A stretch of 64,000 nucleotides of DNA from Tribonema minus (Eukaryota; Sar; Xanthophyceae; Tribonematales; Tribonemataceae): assembly GCA_017506865.1 (NCBI GenBank), contig JAFCMP010000001.1, positions 434,001 to 498,000 of the forward strand. Direction: 5' to 3'. This document shows positions 45,201 to 54,224 of this stretch, one piece after another. Numbering within the stretch: position 1 is the stretch's first letter; each line of letters opens with the position of its first letter. The notes under the pieces are model-generated. The model had not been told where the DNA came from and did not search any database. It was given only the letters and a program-made list of their open reading frames with translations. The translations under genes and the position numbers were made by a program.

Positions 45201-48200
45201 AGTTTGGATTAGGACACGAGTTGCCGTCACACGTGCCTTGATCTCTTGGCACATGAGACAAGGATACAGGAACATGCTCGGAAGACTGCACAGTCACAAA
45301 CTGCCAGGTGTTGGTCATCAGCACAGGAGTTTTTTGGCTCATGCGCCCTTGGCTGTTGATGTTCATCACACGCACGGGCAAGAGCCGTACCGACACTTGC
45401 ATGATATTATCAGATGCGTTCTCAGCGCAGTGGTGCCTGTGAAAGGGCGAAAAAAGGGTTTTCGCCAGCACGATTAAACTGGTATTTCATGGTGAGCAGC
45501 TCATCAGTTCTGCCATCCGCAAAACGTCTCTAATGAAATATACAGTACTTACTTGGAAGTATTTATCTAACCTCGAACCTAATCCTAACCCTAACCCTAA
45601 TTCAGGGTCGTGCAACCAAGCACAGTGCTCAGCACACGCGCCGCGCGCACCTCTTTGAGCCGCTCCTGCGCCTCCCTGTCGCCCGCTGCGGCCACGCGCT
45701 CTGCCAGGCGCTGGCGCTCCGCCTCCAGACGCTCCACGGCGGTCTGGCAGCACAAGGAGCATGTGCGTAAACAGCAGTAGGTTAGGGGGCATGTGTAACA
45801 GCAGTACTTGGGGGGCACGCACAACAGCAGTACAGGGCAGCACAACAGCAGTACTTGAGGTGCCTGTTCAAGTTCAGCACATAGCTTGCAGATGCCGACA
45901 GCACATCATGCCATAAGCTGCGCACCAGCAGTTTGGCGCAGTTCACGTTAGGGTCAGTACCATCAGCTGTGCCAGTGTCAATAGCTCAACATCAATCAGC
46001 GACAGGATATGTGCCACCAGAGGCTCCGCCGGCCGCTGGCGCACCGCTCTGCGCAGAGCAGCCTGCTGAGCGCGCGCACCTGCGACTGCTTGAGACTTAG
46101 GGTTGAGGTCAGGGGTCGTGTCAGAGTGAGGGTAAAGGGGAGCACACCCCGCCATGCCACCGGCTTCAACTTCAAGTCAGTGCTTCCGACTCTTTTGCGC
46201 CCGCCACCGCCACCGTCATCGCGATACTGCGCGCCTGCGAGCGCCCTGAGCGCGGGGCGCGCGTGCGGTGCTGAGCAGCGCTGCATCAGGCTGCGCAGCC
46301 GAGCGCTGGGCGCTCTGTTCGCGCTCGGCGGCCGTTGGCGCGCGCCCTCTGCTGAGGCGCACCCTGTTGAGCAATGCTGTACGAGACCCTGATGCTGCGC
46401 GCTGATGATCTGCCTCTCTGTTCGCCGCTATGCGCGCGCCTCCGGCTGCACTCAAGCACCCGCGCCGCCCGCCTCAACTTCAACTCAGTTCTCAAACTCA
46501 AGTCAGTGCTGCAAGGTCAACCCTTGAGCGCCTGCCGCCATTACCGTCATCGCGGCACTGCGCGCCTGTGAGCGCTGCACGTGCATCGCGCGGTGCTGGG
46601 TAGCCGCAGTATCGGGCCACCCCGCCATCACCATCATCGCGGCACCGCCCGCCTGCGAGCGCCCGAGAGCTCCGTGAGGACCGCCCGCACACTGAGGCAC
46701 GCGATGCTGAACAATGCTGTAATAAACCCTAATGTTGAGCACTGACCTGCAAGCGCTTGAGCGCTGCGCGCGCGTCCTCATGGACGTGCGTCTCCGTCTC
46801 TCGAGCGCAAAGGCATCGTCACTTTAAAGGGGGCTGAGCAACAAGGAAAACATGACCTTGGACAAAACAGAACAGCACGGGGGCTCCCTACGTGGTCGCC
46901 CACCGTAGTACTAGCTCCGCTCAGGGGTGCTTTTGACTTCAACATCGACGATCGGACGACTGCGCACCTGCGAGCGCTTGAGCGCTGCGCGCGCGTCCTC
47001 ACGGGCGTACTTCTCCTGCGCACTGAGGCGCGCGGTACTGAGCAATGCTGTACGAGACTGTACCGCTGAGCACTGACCTGAGAGCGCTTGAGCGCTGCGC
47101 GCGCGTCCTCGTGGGCGTGCTTCTCCGTCTCCAGTGCGCCCACGGCGCGCGCGAGCTCGCTCTGGATGCCGCTGCGCGCGACCTGCCACACGCTGCGCTC
47201 CGCCTGCAGCAGCTCGCACTCGCGCCGCGCAGCCAGCAGCCTGCGAGGCGCAGGGGATATGGGAGAATTCCATGTAAATCAGTGCGACGCCGAACGTGAA
47301 TGCAGTAGGTAGATGAGGGAGGAGGTGAAGTTGAGAAAGTGCCGCTCGTGCTCCTGCCGTGCAAGCCGTCGGCAGCGCGGACGAGCGCCTCGTTAACGCA
47401 TGAGATGACTGCCTTGTCGCGGCGCGCGGCCAGCAGCCTGCGAGGCGCGGGGGAGATGGAGATTCCATGTGATTCAGTGCGATGACGCTGAGCATAATTG
47501 CACTACGAGGACGAGGGAGGAGGTGAAGTTGAGGGAGTGCCGCGCGCGCTGTCGCCGCGCAGAGTGCCGTTGGAGCCAAGATGAGTTCGTACGCGCATAG
47601 ATAAAAAACTCCAGAGCGTTTTGTTGACACAACAAACTTATTCGAAGCATGTACTTGTGCGCTTGCTGGCGCGGCTCGACTCCACACAAGTGCTTCGTGC
47701 ATATGGTTCAAGTAGTATCTTCCAAAGCACTTTGAGGCATGTGCTTCAAGCGCTGGGCACTGCTGCGTCGGGCACACATCTGCAAAGCGCAGCAAGATAA
47801 CCAAGCGCGCACGTCTCATCCGCCTGCAGCTGCGCCCTCTCTACGCCGTGCGGAATACCAAGATGAGATGGAGCAATCAGCCAAGAACCAATGTGCTAGC
47901 TGCTGCGGCCGCGGTCACACACCTCTCCTCCGCCTGCAGCTGCGCCCTCTCTATGCCGTGGGGAATGCAAGCGCAAGTCGTCGTCACCCGGATGAAGTGA
48001 ACCAATCAACCAAGAACCCATGCGCTGGCTGCTGCAGCCGCTCTACGGTCTCTCGATTCGTTTCCACGCAAGCTAACAACGCACGCGCACCTCTCCTCTG
48101 CCTGCAGCTGCGCCCTTTCCGCGCTGTGCGCCTCCTGCAGCGCCTCCTCCCTCTCCAGCGCCATGTCATCCGCGCGCCGCGTCATCTCGCACAGCTCCGC

Positions 48201-49621
48201 CCGTGTGCCCTGCCAGCCCTCCTGCGCGCTCGCGACGTCCGCCTTCGCGCGCTGCAGCTGCGCCAGCAGCACCTGCACTCAACACCGCGCACCGCAACAC
48301 GCGTTGAGGCTCGGCTACAATGGAGCGGTGCAGTGTCAGCAGCACCTGCCCGCAGCGCCGCGCGCCGCAACACGCATCGAGGCTCAGTTACATAGAGCGG
48401 TGCTCTGCGTTCGCGGCTAGACGGAGTGAGCAACGCCCCAGAGTACTCGACTAGCACCTGCACTAATTGAAATCAAGCATTAACATGAGTGTAGAGTACT
48501 ACTACTACTACTTCGCATGCAGTGTGTCAACAAAGCAGTCTTACCTGCCCGCCGCGCTGCGCACCGCAACACGCATCGAGGCTCATTTACAGAGAAGCGG
48601 TATATAGGAGCGGTGCACTGCGCCCTCAGCTAGACGGAGTGAGCAATGCCCAGAGTTTGCGCATGTCGCCACCTGGCCTCTCATCCATGATGCCTATGAG
48701 CACTGCTCTGAAAGAAGACATGCGGCTGTCGTCTTCGTCTGCGCTTCAAAGCGCCCAAAATGCGGTGCGCCCGCAGCTAGAGCGAGCGGCAAGTGTCCCG
48801 AAATGCTTACATCACGTCAGTGCACATCCTGACAGGCTCTCCTGTATGCTGCCTGCTGCATTAACCCAGTGAGCACTGCCAGAAAAAGAACTGCAATGCT
48901 CACCTTCGTCTGCACTGCAAAGCACACATGATGCGGTGCGCCAACGGCTAGAGCCAGTGGCAAGTGTCCCGAAATGCTTGCATAATGTTGATGTCTACAT
49001 GCTGTCAGGGCCTGCGACCTGCTGTGGTGCCTAAAAACAAAACGACACACTAGGCGCTGCACTATGAAGCACCAGCGCTCACCTTCGTCTGGGCTTCCGC
49101 TTGCGCCCGCCGTGCGCTCATGCCCGCCAGCTCGTCCTCCAGCCTCTGTAGCACGCCTCAGCACACAACATCACAGGCAGCAACAATCAGCGCGGCGGAC
49201 GGGAGGCCGAAACTGTCAGGAAACAGGGACTTGTCGCCACGCGCGGGTGGTGGTGCTGAAGCAGGGCTCCACTGTCGGTGGCGGGGGAGCGGTCTCGTTG
49301 CTGCAACAGGTGACGCTCCCTGCTGCAGTCGCCACCTTCCGCGCTGGCTGCATGGGACTCTAAAACCGTCAGAAAACACATGCTTGTGACTGAACTCCAC
49401 GTACGATTGGATGTGCAAAAGACTTGCTCTGCGGCCTGGTTGTGAGGAAGCAGTTTCATTGCTATCGGCGGCACAGGTGACACGCCCTGCTGTAGTAGCG
49501 GTCGTGCCGCCCAATCCAGCCAGGAGGCATTTGGAGCGATTTTTGCAGTGCTATGGCTGCTCAGTCGCTGCCAGAGATGCACCTGCGGGCCGTCAAATTC
49601 GCGCAGAATTTTCAGGTAGAT

Positions 49622-49660
<39 letters not shown>

Positions 49661-52600
49661 AATGCCTACGTTGGTTCAAATCTAACCCGGCCCAATAAAA
49701 AATCATAAAATTGATATTTTAAATTATATTAGTCATTGTTTATGGTAGGGGTAGAGGGAATTTCCAGTGGAGCCTCAAAAAATGCCAATGAACAATAAAA
49801 AAAAATAAAATATGTGGGGCATTTTTTCTGATTTATTTCTTTTTGTTTATGGGCTTGTTTGACCAAAACCACCAACATAGCGAGGCTACATTGCCTGCGC
49901 AGACGCGCGCGGTCTCGGCTTGGCGACGGTCTTAGTGGCACGCTGTACGTAGGTCATGTCTAACCCTAGGTCATGTGCTAGCCCCAACCCTAAGCATATG
50001 GCACATGAGGCATCCGTTCGACAAAAGCACGGCACGCAAGGGCAATCGTGCTTTCGTCAGGGACCGCGACATCGATGGCATGCACTTCAACACCTACTTC
50101 AACTCCAAGTACCACATCGCCAACCGCAAGTACGCACCTCGTAGTTGACCAGGAGCGTGGCGACGCGCTCCTCGTACTCCGACAGCCCCCCCCCCTCCCT
50201 CCCGCCCCCGCCCCCCTCCCCCGCGGCGGGGGGCAGCGCCGCTCGCCCCCCCCCCGCCCCCCCCTGCCCCCCCCCCGCCCCCAGCCCGTAGTACGGCGAC
50301 AGCCTCAGCACGTTCCACACGAGGTTATAAGCGGAGCGCGTGAGGCTAAAGCGGCCGGCAGGGGGGTCGCCCCCCCCTGGGGACAGCGTGGCATCGCTCG
50401 TCGCCGCGTCCGAGGGCGCCGCGGACGCGCGGAGCGCTGCAACGTCGACGCTGACGGCAGCGCCGGGCGTGATGCGCTGCTGCGCGGAGCCGCCGCGCGC
50501 CGCCTGCAAGAGGGGGGTATGCGGCAGCGGAGGAGGAGAGTTCGTTGACGGCGGTTCAAAAGGGGCTCTGCATGAGCGCTGCGCGGGCGCTGCTGCGTGG
50601 CAAGGGCAGCGGCGGCAGTTGAAGGGGGGGCGCAGCAATGACAGTCGCACGCTGCAATTTGATGGCCTGGTTATGAGCGGGGCATAACCCCAGCCCGACT
50701 TTGACAATCTCCCCCTATATCACGCAACGCCATAGGACAGAAGACATCACAGGTCTGCACACCACCTTCGTGTACGTCTCATTGTGGCCTTCCGAGGGTA
50801 AGGATTAGCTTAGATTGCTGCGTGCGCATGTCCGGAACGCCCTCCCTCTGTCGTTTCCAGCCCCCCACCCCCCCCTCCCCCTGCTGCATGAACGCGCACA
50901 CACAGCGCATGTGCATGCCCCATGCCGCCGCCGCGTTACCCCCTGCCACCCACCCACCACAGTTCATCCGGCAATCACCACACTGTCCCCGCTCACCGAA
51001 GCCTTGAAGGCGCAGGCGTCTGCGGCCTGAACGGCGGCGCGCATCGCAGCAGCGTCCACCGCCTCCGCGACAAAGTACAGGCGCTTGCCGCGCAGGCGCG
51101 AGTGGCCGTTGCCCCAGCGCAGCGCGCACAGGCCGTCCGCGGCGGACGTGCAGCTGCCCTGCACGCGCGCGCCGCCGGGGTAGCGCGTGCGCCGGTGCAC
51201 GAGGACGCTGCGCGGGGCCTGCGGCAGTGGCGCAATGGGATGAACACATGGTGAATTGTGTGAATTGTGGTTGCAGGTGATCTAAGGAACGCTTCGTGTG
51301 CACGGTGTTGTGAGTACAAATCTGCCCGGCACGCGCGCGCCGCCGGGGTAGCGCGTGCGCCTGTGCACGAGGACGCTGCGTGGAAACTGCGGCGGTGGAG
51401 CGATGAGACACACGGTCAATTGTGTGCATTGTCATTTTTCATACGTGTAGGGGCGAACACGTGGTGGATTGTGTGAATTGTGGTTGCAGGTGATCTACGG
51501 AACGCTTCGTGTGCACGGTGTTGTGAGTGCATAGCTGTGCTGCACGCGCGCGCCGCCGGGGTAGCGCTTGCGCCGATGCACGAGCACGCTGCGCGGGGCC
51601 TGCGGCGGGGAAGGGAGGGGGTAAACACGTCATCGCAAATAATGATACATGAAAGGTTTGGGTGAATCAAAGGGACCGGTGGAGTGCATGTCTCGGCAAA
51701 CTGGTGAGTTGTGGTCCAATGACACGCTCCGTGTGCACAGTATCGTGAGCGCAATTCTTGCGGGCGCTGCCAGGGTAGCGCGTGCGCCGGAGCACGAGCA
51801 CGCTGCGCGCGGCCTGCGGCAGTGGCGCGATGAAGCGAAGACATGGTGAATTGTGTAAGTTGTCGTCGTTGGTGATCTGCAACACACTTCGTGCAACACG
51901 CTCTGTGTCTACGGCTATGTGAGTGCATAGCTGCGCTGCACGCGCACGCCGGCGGCGCAGCGCGTTCGCCGCTGCATGAGGACACTGCGTAGGGTATGTG
52001 TATGTGTGACACTGCGTAGGGTATGTGTGTGTGGGGGGGGGGTGCTCGCGTCACACATGGTAATCGTCTAGGTTGAACTTGCATTGAGCTACTCCTTAGT
52101 GATAGAAATAAAGAAAGGCATAGGGTTGCTAACCCTAAGTGCGCACTCGCATGCACAATGCTCGCATTGCGATGCTGGAAGGGATGGCCATTTGCGTGCG
52201 CCGGTGCAAAGCGCGTAGAGTGCATGAGCGTCGGGCTGAGGCATGAAAGGCGCAGCTGCTTGCACGTGCGGAGCGTGGCACCATGCACACAAACAAACGG
52301 AATGAACTCTGTCAGACCAAAACACGGTCTGTTCACTAGCTGGAGCAGGGATGCGCAACCGCATCGGCGGCGTTGCCGCGCAGCTTGAAGCTCATGTCCC
52401 GCAGAGCATAACCGTGGCGTTGGCAGCGTCAGCATCATGACATCATAACCTACGCATCACCAGGACGAGAGCGCCGCCACTGAAGCATCAACAGCATCCT
52501 GTTTCGCTAGAGACATTTGTGCATTGCACTGTTTTGGGCTGTGCTTGAAGCAACAGCAGTGCAATAATCAAATTCCTGGATTAACCTCAACTTCAACTCA

Positions 52601-54139
52601 CCCCTTCCACGCCGTCCCCAGTACAACCCCCCGCCCCCTCCGATGCGGGGCTCACGTACCCCAGCCAGCCGCGCTGCCGCCGCCCCTCGCCGGACACGAG
52701 CGCTGAGCGCTGGTGCACTTCACACGGCGTAAATTCAACTGTGAAGTCGATGTCCAGCCCGCAGTCCACGTCGAACCGCCACGCGACGCTTTCGCCCTGG
52801 GGCAGCGTATGAAGTTTTGTGTTTGTTGAACGTGGTCAGTATCATGACTCGTTGCATTGCTGAGCTCATAATCGTGCGGGTAGCGCTGATGCACACTGCA
52901 CGTGAGCGCAAGTATTAAATGTGAAATCCAGTGACCGGTGCTTGCAGCGTCCGCGTCACAGCGCCGAGCAGCGTCCTCATTTCAAACTGCAACAGTAGCA
53001 GGCATATCACAGGCTCGTTGCACGGCTCAGCTGATCACCAGTGCAGCGGCATACAGTGTATTCATATATATACGCCCATGCGCTCACCTTCAGTATCACC
53101 AGCTCCCGCGAGTACTCCTGCCGCCGCGGCACGTACACGCAGTGCGGCGCGAAGGGCTGTAACAGGAACCCTATCGCCGTCTGCGGCTCCCCGCGCCCCC
53201 CCGCCTCGCCCCCCTCCCCCTCCCCGCCCCCCGCGCTCCCCCCCTCAGGCGGCGACCCCCCGTCGCCCCCCAGAAACCCGCTGAACTTGGCGCTCGCCAG
53301 CACCGCGGGGACCGCCAGCAGGCGCTGCATGTAGGAGTTGAGCGCTGCCGCGGTGGCGTCGGCGTCGCCGGGCGCGAGCGTGGGGAGCGGCGGCAGCAGC
53401 GCTTTCACGGCGTCGTCGCAGCCGAATTCGTCCGTCAGGAGGAGGTAGTGCAGGCGCTGGAAGTCGCTCCACGCCTTCCTCAGGCACGCGTGCTTTGCCG
53501 GGGGCGGCGGCGGCGGCGGCGTGCCTGGCTGTTGAGGGTCTGGTGAGGCGGCGAGGTGGATGATGACCTCGAACCAGGGCTCCTGCGCGTGCAGCATTTA
53601 CGCAGTCATCAAAACTTGCGTCATGCTTGTGTCAATGGGGGCGCAATGGTGAGAGACAACAGAAACAGGACGGGGCGCGTGACACGTGTAAGTCGCAGAA
53701 CCCCCCCGGTCCTAAGTGCATATAGCTGCTAAAAGCTGCTAGGCGGCACTGATGCTTGCGACCAAAACGCTTGGGAAGAAAAACAGGCTTGCTGCATGGC
53801 TTAAGATGTGAAAGACGTGGTGTTTCAAAGTAACGAACCATCTTCAAGTTCAAATTATATCACCTGGTCGTCGATCTGGTCTATGATGCTGCTCTCCAGC
53901 TCGCTTGCCTCCATTTCCCTGACATAGTTCACTATTCCAGCGAGCTCTTCCTCCGTGACAGTCGCCGTGGTGGCCGCTCCTTTTGCCACATCGCTGTCCT
54001 CGTCCTTGTCACGTTGTGTCTCCTCTTGCTCCTGCTCCATGCCTGTCCCAACTGGCAGTGTCAAACAAACCTGGAAGGCGCCAGCGGTTGCGGCAGGATG
54101 CAGCGCTCCTCTCTGAGGCTTCGTTTCCGGCTCCGACAC
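42298..54139 (-). CDS. PX-GOLD domain protein with long C-terminal coiled coil
   Basis: Fifteen minus-strand exons keep frame: 54139-53864, 53582-53088, 52796-52656, 51218-50997, 50503-50138, 49145-49083, 48272-48091, 47240-47078, 47015-46968, 46797-46747, 45743-45651, 44894-44754, 44193-44122, 43464-43081, 42492-42298; about 960 aa. The N-terminus is acidic. Exon 2 encodes a PX domain: EPWFEVIIHLA, LRKAWSDFQRLHYLL, LLPPLP, and AVLASAKFSGFL. Exons 2-4 form a GOLD beta-sandwich: ESVAWRFDVDCGLDIDFTVE, ALRWGNGHSRLRGKRLYF. From exon 5 on the chain is a coiled coil (LEDELAGMSARRAQAEAQTK, LEAERQRLAERV). PX domains bind phosphoinositides and GOLD domains serve in membrane traffic, so an endosomal or Golgi tether is plausible. 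Exons 9 and 10 are near-copies of the end of exon 8 and may be optional. Almost every intron carries copies of exon edges. Confidence 0.75.
42500..42800 (-). repeat. Decayed tandem copies beside the acceptor of the last PX-GOLD exon
   Basis: About five units of some 55-70 bp share GCGAGCGCTG, GACGCAGAGTG and GGGGCAAGGC-type words, and lead back to GCAGCGAGCAGCGCGCGACG beside the last exon's acceptor. They are too diverged to act as exons. Confidence 0.6.
43440..43665 (-). repeat. Copy of the acceptor edge of PX-GOLD exon 14
   Basis: The real edge at 43446-43480 (plus strand GGCGCCCTCGCCCTCCAGCT, GCATGCACGCGCG) has a copy at about 43624-43656 (GGCGCCCTCGCCCTCCAGCT, GCACGCGCGCG). This includes the acceptor AG and about 17 bp of exon. 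Confidence 0.85.
45576..45602 (+). repeat. Interstitial telomeric repeat (CCTAAC)n
   Basis: AATCCTAACCCTAACCCTAA lies about 50 bp beyond the donor of PX-GOLD exon 11 (GAG|GTGCGC on the minus strand). On the transcript strand it reads TTAGGG. Confidence 0.9.
46220..47078 (-). repeat. Serial copies of the 3' edge of PX-GOLD exon 8
   Basis: On the plus strand, GCGAGCGCTTGAGCGCTGCG, then CGCGCGTCCTC, recurs with its donor at about 47079, 46968 and 46750. More decayed forms lie at about 46650 and 46235 (CTGCGAGCGCCCTGAGCGC). The copies at 46968-47015 and 46747-46797 keep frame, an acceptor and a donor; those further left have lost the GT donor. AGCAATGCTGTACGAGAC recurs between units. Confidence 0.85.
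47231..47535 (-). repeat. Copy of the 5' edge of PX-GOLD exon 8
   Basis: GCCAGCAGCCTGCGAGGCGC, then GGGGAGATGG..ATTCCATGT, recurs about 198 bp apart (47231 and 47429). Each is followed by GAGGGAGGAGGTGAAGTTGA. The distal copy includes a usable-looking acceptor on the minus strand. Confidence 0.85.
47800..48130 (-). repeat. Three copies of the 3' edge of PX-GOLD exon 7
   Basis: CCGCCTGCAGCTGCGCCCTC occurs near 47819 and 47931, and as CTGCCTGCAGCTGCGCCCTT at the real exon near 48099. The first two are followed by TAYGCCGTG, then ACCAATCA.CCAAGAACC-type sequence, so the unit is about 110-165 bp. Confidence 0.8.
48262..48625 (-). repeat. Copies of the 5' edge of PX-GOLD exon 7
   Basis: CAGCAGCACCTGCACTCAAC at the real acceptor is followed by CAGCAGCACCTGCCCGCAGC about 70 bp on. 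A third version lies near 48542. Each leads into CGC(A/G)CCGCAACACGC(A/G)T, GAGGCTC and GGAGCGGTG. Confidence 0.8.
48730..49090 (-). repeat. Copies of the donor edge of PX-GOLD exon 6
   Basis: GCTCACCTTCGTCTG occurs at about 48899 and at the real exon near 49078; a decayed form (GTCGTCTTCGTCTGCGCTTC) lies near 48727. Each upstream copy is followed by a shared intron block ending AAGTGTCCCGAAATGCTT, with a unit of about 180 bp. Confidence 0.8.
49625..49694 (+). pseudogene. Mitochondrial LSU rRNA and tRNA fragments (nuclear insertion)
   Basis: CGAAGCCCCGGTGAACGGCG, then GCCGTAACTATAACGG (49625-49660), matches the conserved domain IV/V core of bacterial-type 23S rRNA; E. coli differs by one base as I recall it. 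The next bases, 49661-49694, look like a tRNA 3' half: a T-arm GTTGG-TTCAAAT-CTAAC and then an acceptor strand CCGGCCC plus A. The tRNA 5' half is missing, so this is a mosaic. AT-rich sequence to about 49860 may be from the same source. It sits in an intron of the PX-GOLD gene. Confidence 0.8.
49695..49865. other. AT-rich block joined to the organelle fragments
   Basis: The sequence is far richer in A and T than its surroundings (TTGATATTTTAAATTATATT and similar) and returns to GC-rich DNA at about 49870. It is most simply a continuation of the organelle-derived insert. No gene was recognised in it. Confidence 0.55.
51160..52010 (-). repeat. Five-copy tandem array of the PX-GOLD exon-4 acceptor edge
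   Basis: The unit of about 180-210 bp holds the first 60 bp or so of exon 4 (plus strand GCCGCCGGGGTAGCGCGTGC), the acceptor, and intron words TGGTGAATTGTG and ACGCTTCGTGTGCACGGTG. Copies lie near 51170 (real), 51340, 51550, 51765 and 51940. The nearest keep the peptide PRSVLVHRR(T/K)RYPGGAR and an acceptor, and the farthest is badly decayed. Confidence 0.9.
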
Positions 54140-54224
54140 ACGTTTTTTTTTAAAAAGAGAGAGAGTTCAAGTTGCATTTGAAGTTGTGAGTTGAGGGGGG
54201 GTGCTGTGTTTGTGTGAGGCCCCA
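54140..54224. promoter_or_regulatory. Bidirectional promoter region between head-to-head genes
   Basis: Only 85 bp separate the ATG of the PX-GOLD gene (minus, 54139) from the ATG of the dehydrogenase gene (plus, 54225). It contains a T10/A5 run, (GA)n, and CAAGTTGCATTTGAAGTTG, an inverted CAAGTTG/TTGAAG pair. Both 5' UTRs and the core promoter must fit here, or transcription starts inside a neighbour. The role is inferred from position only. Confidence 0.6.

Noticed and set aside
49661-49694. A functional tRNA gene
   Set aside because: Only the T-arm and the 3' acceptor strand are present. The D-arm, anticodon arm and 5' strand are replaced by rRNA sequence.
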